Under the pieces are notes generated by a model. That model was not told the origin of the DNA and searched no databases. It was given only the letters and a program-made list of their open reading frames with translations. A stretch of DNA of 5,600 bases from the NCBI GenBank assembly GCA_905210905.1, contig CAJLYQ010000077.1, positions 1 through 5,600 of the forward strand, in the 5' to 3' direction. Below, piece after piece: positions 1 through 4,904 of this stretch. The stretch comes from an uncultured Christensenella sp. (GTDB taxonomy: Bacteria > Bacillota > Clostridia > Christensenellales > DTU072). Both the position numbers and the translations under genes were made by a program. How positions within the stretch are numbered: the stretch's first letter is position 1; each line of letters starts with the position of its first letter.

Positions 1-260
1 CAAGTTATATGCTTCTCCAGAACTGCTACCCGGCAGGCGACGTAAACCAACCCGTTTCCCTTGCTCTCGCAATCGCCGCGCGTCATAAGGACACGCTTGC
101 CTGCAGAGTACACGGCGGTGGTTTTGCGGGCACCATACTTACCTTTGTGGATACCGTAAACAGCGTTTCTTACGTAGAAGAAATGGCAAAAATCTTCGGT
201 AAGGAAAACGTATTTTGCATTAAAATAAGAAAACTCGGCGCGACCGAAATCGAGTTATAA
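1..260 (+). CDS. galK: Galactokinase, C-terminal part (5' end outside window)
   Basis: This is the end of a GHMP-family sugar kinase, most likely galactokinase, the cytoplasmic enzyme that phosphorylates galactose to galactose 1-phosphate in the Leloir pathway. The frame is open from the window edge (Ser-Tyr precede the Met at base 9), so that Met is internal and the true start lies upstream. About 86 of the roughly 390-430 residues usual for the family are visible. The key evidence is the glycine-rich third GHMP motif HGGGFAGTI, preceded by CRV, and the closing stretch with the pattern FGKENVFCIKIRKLGA, as in clostridial galactokinases. The preceding LQNCYPAG segment also fits the family. 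It ends 15 bp before the pncB start codon, so the two are probably in one transcript. Another GHMP kinase cannot be fully excluded because the substrate-binding N-terminus is missing. Confidence 0.85.
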   Translation, partial: SYMLLQNCYPAGDVNQPVSLALAIAARHKDTLACRVHGGGFAGTILTFVDTVNSVSYVEEMAKIFGKENVFCIKIRKLGATEIEL

Positions 261-263
261 AAA

Positions 264-270
264 AAAGGAG
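264..270 (+). promoter_or_regulatory. Ribosome binding site of pncB
   Basis: AAAGGAG lies five bases before the ATG at 276, directly after the galactokinase stop codon. It is a strong Shine-Dalgarno sequence and fixes the pncB start. No promoter-like sequence fits in the 15-bp gap, which supports translation from a shared mRNA. Confidence 0.85.
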
Positions 271-275
271 CAACG

Positions 276-1706
276 ATGAGAAATCTTACAATGCTGACCG
301 ACTTATACCAACTCACTATGATGAACGCGTATATGCAAACGGGCAAAGACAACGTTATGAGCAACTTCGACGTGTTTTATCGTCAAAAAGAACATCTCGA
401 CTTCGCGATATGCGCGGGACTGGAACAGGTAATCGACTATATCAACAATCTTCACTTCGAAGAAGACGACGTCGAATACCTTCGTTCGCTCGGAATTTTC
501 GGCGAAGATTTTCTCGAAAGGCTTAAATCTTTCCGTTTTACCGGCTCGATATGCGCCGTAAGGGAAGGCGAAGTCATTTTCCCCGGAGAGCCCATTCTGA
601 CTGTCACCGCTCCCCTGTTCCAGGCGCAGTTGGTAGAAACCGCAATCCTTAATATAATAAACCACCAGACGCTGATCGCCACGAAAGCGTTCAAAATCTG
701 CCACGAAGCAAAAGGCGTGGTAATGGAATTCGGCTTGCGCCGCGCGCAAGGTCCGGACGCAGGAATTTACGGCGCGAGAGCGGCTATTATAGGCGGTTGC
801 GCGTCTACGAGCAACGTTCTTACCGCTAAAATGTACGGCGTGCCGTGCGCGGGAACACACGCTCACAGTTGGGTAATGAGTTTCGACACCGAACTCGAAG
901 CGTTCAGAGAATATGCAAGAATATACCCCAACAACTGCCTGCTGCTCGTGGACACTTACGACACGCTCCGCTCGGGAATCCCGAACGCGATAAAGGTTTT
1001 CGACGAAATGAAAGCAAAAGGACTTAAACCGCTCGGAATAAGACTTGACAGCGGCGACCTTGCGTACCTTACGAAAAAAGCGCGTAAAATGTTGGACGAC
1101 GCAGGACACGCCGATTGCAAGATATGCGTAAGCGGCGACCTTGACGAATATATATTGTCTTCTCTCGATCAGCAAGGCGCAAAAATCGACAGTTACGGCA
1201 TAGGAACGAAACTTATCACTTCGTCGCTCGTACCCGCTCTCGGCGGCGTGTATAAACTCAGCGCACTCGAAGAAAACGGACACTGGGAAGCAAAAATCAA
1301 ACTTTCGGACACGACCGAAAAAATAACTAACCCGGGAATAAAAACGACTTATAGAATTTACGACGAAGACAGAATGGCTTTCGCCGACCTGATCTGCCTT
1401 AAAAACGAAGTTTTCGACACGACGAAACCGCTCACGCTGTTCCACCCGATAGAAACCTGGAAAAAAACCACGATCGAAAAATACTCTATGCGCAACCTTA
1501 TGGTGGAAGTGTTCAAAGACGGAAAACAAGTCTATACTTCGCCGTCACTTAAAGAAATCGCCGAGTATTCCAGACTCGTAAGAAGCGAATTTTGGGAAGA
1601 ATACCTGCGTCTGATGAACCCCAACATCTACAAAGTCGACCTGAGCGACTCCTTGTACAACCTGAAAAAATTCCTTACTTTCTCACACAGCGCAAAAAAA
1701 CAATAA
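276..1706 (+). CDS. pncB: Nicotinate phosphoribosyltransferase
   Basis: Makes nicotinate mononucleotide from nicotinic acid and PRPP, with ATP hydrolysis helping to drive the reaction. It is the entry step of the Preiss-Handler NAD salvage route, in the cytoplasm. The 476-residue length is usual for the bacterial family. The N-terminus MLTDLYQLTMMNAY (residues 6-19) is typical. EFGLRRAQG (151-159) supplies phosphate/PRPP-binding arginines. GTHAHSW (193-199) contains His197, matching the histidine that is phosphorylated during catalysis in studied family members. RLDSGDL (256-262) and SYGIGTKL (306-313) are the conserved phosphoribose-binding segments of the type II phosphoribosyltransferase barrel. 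No key motif is missing and there is no frameshift. Start at 276 is supported by the AAAGGAG site and by the N-terminal motif falling at the expected place. It follows galK closely. No standard terminator is seen after it; hairpin-forming repeats begin 27 bp downstream. Confidence 0.96.
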   Translation: MRNLTMLTDLYQLTMMNAYMQTGKDNVMSNFDVFYRQKEHLDFAICAGLEQVIDYINNLHFEEDDVEYLRSLGIFGEDFLERLKSFRFTGSICAVREGEVIFPGEPILTVTAPLFQAQLVETAILNIINHQTLIATKAFKICHEAKGVVMEFGLRRAQGPDAGIYGARAAIIGGCASTSNVLTAKMYGVPCAGTHAHSWVMSFDTELEAFREYARIYPNNCLLLVDTYDTLRSGIPNAIKVFDEMKAKGLKPLGIRLDSGDLAYLTKKARKMLDDAGHADCKICVSGDLDEYILSSLDQQGAKIDSYGIGTKLITSSLVPALGGVYKLSALEENGHWEAKIKLSDTTEKITNPGIKTTYRIYDEDRMAFADLICLKNEVFDTTKPLTLFHPIETWKKTTIEKYSMRNLMVEVFKDGKQVYTSPSLKEIAEYSRLVRSEFWEEYLRLMNPNIYKVDLSDSLYNLKKFLTFSHSAKKQ

Positions 1707-1769
1707 GCCCAGTGCGAATGTAAGTTTATCGCAATAAGTGTAGTACACTTATAAGTGTATCACACGACA

Positions 1770-1786
1770 GCAACGTGGGACGTTGC
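1770..1786. repeat. Hairpin of module H1
   Basis: GCAACGT and ACGTTGC pair perfectly around the loop GGG. The closing pair next to the loop is T1776-A1780. There is no T-run after it on either strand, so it is not a terminator. Confidence 0.8.
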
Positions 1787-1797
1787 ATCCCTTTACG

Positions 1798-1814
1798 GCA
1801 ACGCCGAGCGTTGC
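1798..1814. repeat. Hairpin of module H2
   Basis: GCAACGC and GCGTTGC pair perfectly around the loop CGA. Compared with H1, the loop-closing pair has changed from T-A to C-G (1804-1808), a change that keeps the stem intact. The loops also differ (CGA against GGG). Confidence 0.8.
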
Positions 1815-1885
1815 ATCTCATTACGCAATAGGTGTATTACGCGTATAGGTCTATCACACGACACAAGTAATTACTTATAATGCGA

Positions 1886-1900
1886 GCAAAGACCCTTTGC
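1886..1900. repeat. Short hairpin
   Basis: GCAAAG and CTTTGC form a 6-bp stem around ACC. On the plus strand a run of six T starts 12 bases after the stem (1912-1917), too far for a normal intrinsic terminator. It might still weaken read-through from pncB. Confidence 0.5.
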
Positions 1901-1918
1901 CGCCCGACCGATTTTTTG

Positions 1919-1947
1919 CTTACTTTTTTTTCGCTTAAAAAAGTAAG
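1919..1947. repeat. A/T-rich inverted repeat
   Basis: CTTACTTTTTT (1919-1929) and AAAAAAGTAAG (1937-1947) are perfect 11-bp arms around a 7-base loop. The stem is mostly A-T and no clean T-run follows it on either strand. It could act as a weak two-way terminator between the converging genes or be another dispersed palindrome. Confidence 0.65.
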
Positions 1948-1995
1948 ATAATTTCTCTTAGATAAATATTTTTCATTAGAGGCAAAACTCATTTA

Positions 1996-2043
1996 CCCCT
2001 CATCCGTCAACTTCGTTGCCACCTTCCCCCAACGGGGGAAGGC
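1996..2043 (-). repeat. Palindromic extragenic repeat element
   Basis: Read on the minus strand, this begins GCCTTCCCCC, loops at GTT and returns with GGGGGAAGG (9-bp perfect stem, 2022-2030 with 2034-2042). It continues into GGCAAC, a second small stem (CAAC/GTTG, 2008-2011 with 2015-2018), and ends GACGGATGAGGGG. From memory, very similar double-hairpin sequences with the GACGGATGAGGGG end are scattered between genes in many gut Clostridia, so I call it an interspersed repeat. That resemblance is recalled, not searched. No transposase or target-site duplication is visible. The orientation given is the one with the long stem first. Confidence 0.65.
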
Positions 2044-2104
2044 TTGTGCTGTAGTCGGTTTCGCCGACCGCGAGTAAATTTCCGCATAACGTTTGGTCGG
2101 CATC

Positions 2105-2224
2105 TCATAGATCATCCGCATCCTGCACCGGCACTCCGTCTGTTACGTCCGTTCCCGTTCTCGTTCCGAGCGGATCGAACGCTTTACTTTGGAATTCGGT
2201 CGTTTTATTTTTCTTTTTTCTCAT
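2105..2224 (-). CDS. Small hypothetical protein, 39 aa, PVQDADDL tail
   Basis: A short reading frame with the signs of a real gene. The N-terminal third is strongly basic (MRKKKNK, residues 1-7). The middle has FDPLGTRTGTD (16-26), and the end is the acidic PVQDADDL (32-39). There is no signal peptide, membrane segment or cysteine, so a cytoplasmic, probably disordered peptide is likely. The start was chosen because GGTGAT (2234-2229), complementary to the 16S rRNA tail, lies four bases before the ATG at 2224. In-frame ATGs at 2230 and 2236 would add two or four residues. It is co-directional with the acyl-CoA ligase but lies beyond that gene's intrinsic terminator, so it needs its own promoter or read-through. 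Two weak hairpins follow the stop codon (GCCGACC 2095-2101 with 2063-2069, or 2054-2068). The FDPLG...TG...PVQDADDL pattern resembles short uncharacterised clostridial proteins I recall, but I cannot name a family or function. Confidence 0.62.
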   Translation of the reverse strand: MRKKKNKTTEFQSKAFDPLGTRTGTDVTDGVPVQDADDL

Positions 2225-2228
2225 TTTC

Positions 2229-2234
2229 ATCACC
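2229..2234 (-). promoter_or_regulatory. Probable ribosome binding site of the 39-aa gene
   Basis: The minus strand reads GGTGAT, matching the 3' half of the full Shine-Dalgarno sequence AGGAGGTGAT, then GAAA and ATG. It supports the 2224 start over the two upstream in-frame ATGs, because it overlaps the ATG at 2230. Confidence 0.5.
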
Positions 2235-2247
2235 ATTTGCAGTATGT

Positions 2248-2346
2248 GCTTAAATATTGCGGATTATTAAAAAATCCGCCGTAATCGGCGGATAATTTTA
2301 CGATTTAATTTGTACTTCCACGGGACTTTCGCCGCAATATTTAAGC
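2248..2346. repeat. 15-bp perfect inverted repeat around the operon end
   Basis: GCTTAAATATTGCGG (2248-2262) has its exact reverse complement at 2332-2346, with 69 bp between. The right arm is coding sequence for the acyl-CoA ligase (Leu-Lys-Tyr-Cys-Gly, near residues 531-535). The left arm is in the leader of the small gene, beyond the terminator. Matching stops abruptly at both ends of the arms. Confidence 0.75.
2269..2292 (-). terminator. Intrinsic terminator of the minus-strand operon
   Basis: On the minus strand, TCCGCCG (2292-2286) and CGGCGGA (2281-2275) form a 7-bp GC-rich stem with a 4-base loop, followed at once by six T (2274-2269). It begins 5 bp after the acyl-CoA ligase stop codon. 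The 3' arm could instead pair with AATCCGC (2265-2259). That partner is transcribed after the T-run, so it cannot act as a classical antiterminator. Confidence 0.88.
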
Positions 2347-3935
2347 CTGAGTTTCGGCTTTTCGATTTTCCCGGTAGGATTTCTCGGTACTTTCTCAAAC
2401 ACGATTTTATGCGGACGCTTATATCTCGGCAAGGCTTTACAAAATTCGTTCACTTCGTCTTCGGTGAGCGTTTTGCCGTCCTTAACTTCGATTATCGCGC
2501 AAGTAATTTCTCCCAGTCTTCTGTCTGGAAGACCGATTACCGCAACGTCCTTTATAGCGTGGTTAGACCGCAAAAAGTCTTCGATTTGCACCGGATAAAT
2601 GTTTTCTCCGCCGGTAATTATTACGTCTTTTTTTCTGTCTACAAGGAAAATAAAACCGTCTTCGTCTTCCTGCGCCATATCCCCGGTAAACAACCAGCCG
2701 TCCTTAAGCACCGCTTCCGTCGCTTTCTCGTCTTTGTAATAACACGTCATTACGCCCGGACCTTTTACCGCAAGTTCCCCCACTTCGCCGCGTTTTACGT
2801 CCTTTCCGTTCTCGTCGACGATACGAGTTTGCCAGCCGTATCCTGCTTTCCCTATCGCTCCGACTTTATCGAAATTGCCTAATCCGAGATGTACGCACCC
2901 CGGTCCTATCGATTCGCTGAGTCCGTAATCGGTGTCGTAGTCGTGGTGCGGAAAAACCTTTCTCCATCTCTTTATAAGGCTCGGCGGAACGGGTTGCGCT
3001 CCGATATGCATAAGCCGCCACTGACTAAGTTCGTACTTGGTTAAATCTATCTCTTTTCTGTCTATGGCGTCGAGTATATCCTGCGCCCACGGCACGAGCA
3101 GCCACACTATCGTACACTTTTCGTCCGATACCGTTTTTATTATCGTTTCAGGCTTCGTTCCTTTCAGCAAAACCGCCTTACTCCCCGACAAAAGGCTCCC
3201 GAACCAGTGCATTTTGGCACCTGTATGGTACAATGGCGGTATACAAAGAAACACGTCGTCTTTTGTCTGTAAATGATGATTTTGTTCTACGCGCGCACTA
3301 TGTATAAGGCTTCTGTGTTTATGCAAAATCGCCTTAGGAAATCCTGTCGTACCCGAAGAAAAATAGATAGCCGCAAAGTCGTCTTCCGTAAGCGTCACGT
3401 CGGGTTTATCGCTGGAATAATTAGCCGCTAGGTGGTGATAGTTTTCCGCAAACGTAGGGCAGTTATCTCCGACGAAGAAAAGCAGTTTTACCCTTTTCAT
3501 CTCGTCGCATATTTCTTCCACTCTTCCGATAAATTCCGGACCGAAAAACAGAGCGTCCACGTCGGCGAGTTCTACGCAATATTTTATTTCCGAAGCGTCG
3601 TAACGGTAGTTAAGCGGAACGGCGAGCGCGCCGGTTTTCAGTATTCCGAAATACAAAGGCAACCATTCAAGACAGTTCATAAGCAATATGCCTACTTTGT
3701 CCCCTTTCTTTATTCCGCGAGCCAAAAGAAGGTTCGCGCAGCGGTTCGCCTTTTCGTCGAAAACCTGCCAGGTAATTTCTCTGCGGAAAGGTACGCTTGC
3801 GGAATCGCTTTCCACAAGTCCGTATTCTCTCCACGTCATTCGCCTTTTTTCTTTTACGTCCGGGTTAATCTCCACAAGCGCGACTTCGTCTTTTCTCTCC
3901 GCCGCGTTGCGTTCCAGAACTTCGGTAATAACCAT
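2298..3935 (-). CDS. AMP-forming acyl-CoA ligase (class I adenylate-forming enzyme)
   Basis: Activates a carboxylic acid as acyl-AMP and transfers it to CoA; probably a cytoplasmic fatty- or other acyl-CoA synthetase. The 545 residues carry the ANL-superfamily motifs in order: ATP-binding loop YFSSGTTGFPKA (191-202), YGLSES (337-342), LFTGDM with the ribose-binding aspartate (415-420), hinge DRKKD (433-437), VIITGGENIYP (438-448) and NPTGKIEK (519-526) with catalytic Lys523. An extra polar segment (about 22-53) lies between the N-terminal helix and the usual ITWQVFDEKANR core, seen from memory in a clostridial subgroup. The substrate cannot be read from the sequence. Start at 3935 is set by AAGGAAAGG upstream. 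It is the last gene of an operon, 22 bp after the transketolase C subunit, and is followed by an intrinsic terminator. A benzoate- or other aryl-CoA ligase is possible but less likely. Confidence 0.92.
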   Translation of the reverse strand: MVITEVLERNAAERKDEVALVEINPDVKEKRRMTWREYGLVESDSASVPFRREITWQVFDEKANRCANLLLARGIKKGDKVGILLMNCLEWLPLYFGILKTGALAVPLNYRYDASEIKYCVELADVDALFFGPEFIGRVEEICDEMKRVKLLFFVGDNCPTFAENYHHLAANYSSDKPDVTLTEDDFAAIYFSSGTTGFPKAILHKHRSLIHSARVEQNHHLQTKDDVFLCIPPLYHTGAKMHWFGSLLSGSKAVLLKGTKPETIIKTVSDEKCTIVWLLVPWAQDILDAIDRKEIDLTKYELSQWRLMHIGAQPVPPSLIKRWRKVFPHHDYDTDYGLSESIGPGCVHLGLGNFDKVGAIGKAGYGWQTRIVDENGKDVKRGEVGELAVKGPGVMTCYYKDEKATEAVLKDGWLFTGDMAQEDEDGFIFLVDRKKDVIITGGENIYPVQIEDFLRSNHAIKDVAVIGLPDRRLGEITCAIIEVKDGKTLTEDEVNEFCKALPRYKRPHKIVFEKVPRNPTGKIEKPKLRLKYCGESPVEVQIKS

Positions 3936-3941
3936 TTTTTT

Positions 3942-3950
3942 CCTTTCCTT
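3942..3950 (-). promoter_or_regulatory. Ribosome binding site of the acyl-CoA ligase gene
   Basis: AAGGAAAGG on the minus strand ends six bases before the ATG at 3935. It fills most of the 22-bp gap after the transketolase C subunit and leaves no room for a separate promoter. Confidence 0.75.
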
Positions 3951-3957
3951 AGTCGTT

Positions 3958-4902
3958 TTATTTTTTAAGCGCGATTGCTCTTTCCGCCGCTTCCACGACG
4001 TCGCTTACTTCCATATCGAACGCATTTCTCAAATACGGCATTTTTCCTACTTCGCCGAATTTTTCTTTAACGCCCACTCTTATTACCGGCACCGGACACG
4101 CTTCGCATACCGTTTCGCAAACCGCACTGCCGAGCGCGCCGATAACGTTGTGGTTTTCGCAAGTAACCGCCGCTCCCGTTTTCCTGACAGAGCCAATTAT
4201 CGTATCTTTATCGATAGGTTTAACCGTGTGACAACAAACTACTTCCGCGTTTATCCCCTTTTCTTCGAGTTCTTTCGCCGCAAGAAGCGCGGTTTCTACC
4301 ATTATTCCGCTTGCAATCAAACTTACGTCTTTTCCTTCTTTCGTTACGTCCGCTTTCATAAGACCGAACGCCGTATCTTCCTTGCCCTGATACACGAGCG
4401 GCGGAGTTTTACGGTTAAGTCTGACGTATATTACCCCTTTCTTTGCCATAATTTCCGGAAGAATAGCGCTGAGTTCGATAATGTCCGTCGGCTCGTAAAT
4501 CGTGATTTCCGGAATGGAACGCAACGCTCCTACGTCTTCGAGCGGCATATGCGTTCCGCCGTTCAGTTCGGCGCAAATTCCCGGGTCCGTTCCTACGATT
4601 ACGCAGTTTTGCTTCGCGTAGGCAAGGCTTATCATTACCTGGTCGAGTATTCTTCTCGTCACAAACGGCGCAAAACTCGTTATTACCGGTTTGAACCCGT
4701 AAGCGGAAAATCCTGCCGCAATCCCTGCCATATTCGCTTCGGCTATACCTACGTCGAACGCTCTGTCGGGAAACGCTTTGTATATCGACGTGCTGCCGAT
4801 ACATTTCGCAAGGTCGGCGTCGAGCAGAACTCTCTTTTCGTCCCTTGCCATCTCCTCGCGGAGATAATCGATAAATACTTCTTTCATAAGTTTTTGCGCC
4901 AT
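3958..4902 (-). CDS. Transketolase, C-terminal subunit
   Basis: Second half of a two-gene, thiamine-diphosphate-dependent transketolase, which moves two-carbon ketol units between sugar phosphates in the non-oxidative pentose phosphate pathway. The 314 residues match the usual length of the stand-alone C subunit and cover the pyrimidine-binding and C-terminal domains. VGIAEANMAG (51-60) holds Glu55, the glutamate that activates the cofactor's pyrimidine ring. ITSFAPFVTRR (74-84), DPGICAELNGGTHMPLEDVG (106-125, with His118), YEPTD (136-140) and ENHNVIGALGSAV (249-261) are family motifs. The end includes VGVKEKFGEVG (276-286). It starts 2 bp after the N subunit, and its ribosome binding site lies in the last codons of that gene, which suggests translational coupling for 1:1 assembly. 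A relative with another sugar-phosphate substrate, such as the apulose-4-phosphate transketolases, cannot be excluded. Confidence 0.93.
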   Translation of the reverse strand: MAQKLMKEVFIDYLREEMARDEKRVLLDADLAKCIGSTSIYKAFPDRAFDVGIAEANMAGIAAGFSAYGFKPVITSFAPFVTRRILDQVMISLAYAKQNCVIVGTDPGICAELNGGTHMPLEDVGALRSIPEITIYEPTDIIELSAILPEIMAKKGVIYVRLNRKTPPLVYQGKEDTAFGLMKADVTKEGKDVSLIASGIMVETALLAAKELEEKGINAEVVCCHTVKPIDKDTIIGSVRKTGAAVTCENHNVIGALGSAVCETVCEACPVPVIRVGVKEKFGEVGKMPYLRNAFDMEVSDVVEAAERAIALKK

Positions 4903-4904
4903 AC

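Larger units (their letters stand above)
1731..1863. repeat. Symmetric A-H-H-A' repeat cluster
   Basis: Four modules lie end to end. A (1731-1769) and A' (1825-1863) are 39-bp direct copies with about 33 matches; the tail TATCACACGACA is identical. Between them are two tandem 28-bp copies, H1 (1770-1797) and H2 (1798-1825), with 22 of 28 matches. Each H begins with a perfect 7-bp stem and a 3-base loop. A and A' are each made of two degenerate 17-bp units starting ATARGTGTA or similar (1734-1750 and 1751-1767; 1828-1844 and 1845-1861). A also contains an 8-bp stem with a 3-base loop (1734-1752) and an overlapping 14-bp palindrome ACACTTATAAGTGT (1745-1758). The layout resembles a BIME-like compound of short palindromic repeats, but I cannot assign it to a named family. 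Confidence 0.8.
1707..2104. other. Non-coding convergent region rich in hairpins
   Basis: About 400 bp between the end of pncB and the end of the small minus-strand gene, with no reading frame that looks real on either strand. It holds a clustered repeat array (1731-1863), a 12-bp palindrome AAGTAATTACTT (1865-1876), a short hairpin (1886-1900), a long A/T inverted repeat (1919-1947), a palindromic element (1996-2043) and a small hairpin GTCGG/CCGAC (2054-2068). I see no tRNA, CRISPR array or protein-coding remnant. Several hairpins lie in the 3' untranslated region of any pncB transcript that reads on. Confidence 0.7.

Noticed and set aside
9..11. ATG at 9 as a gene start
   Set aside because: The frame is open upstream and the residues before it fit the galactokinase family, so it is an internal methionine.
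303..1529. Long minus-strand reading frame of 408 codons opposite pncB
   Set aside because: It lies wholly antisense to a clearly recognised gene; its composition (many Phe, Arg, Val, Ser, His) is the mirror of the pncB codon use, and it has no domain-like motif.
1731..1863. CRISPR array
   Set aside because: The repeats are unequal (39 and 28 bp), adjacent with no unique spacers, and there are no cas genes in the window.
2044..2253. Plus-strand frame of 69 codons starting with TTG
   Set aside because: No ribosome binding site, low-complexity Phe/Ser-rich end, and it runs antisense to the better supported 39-codon gene.
2259..2292. Transcription attenuator or riboswitch at the terminator
   Set aside because: The pairing that competes with the terminator stem is made after the T-run, so it cannot decide termination in the usual way; no ligand-binding fold is visible upstream.
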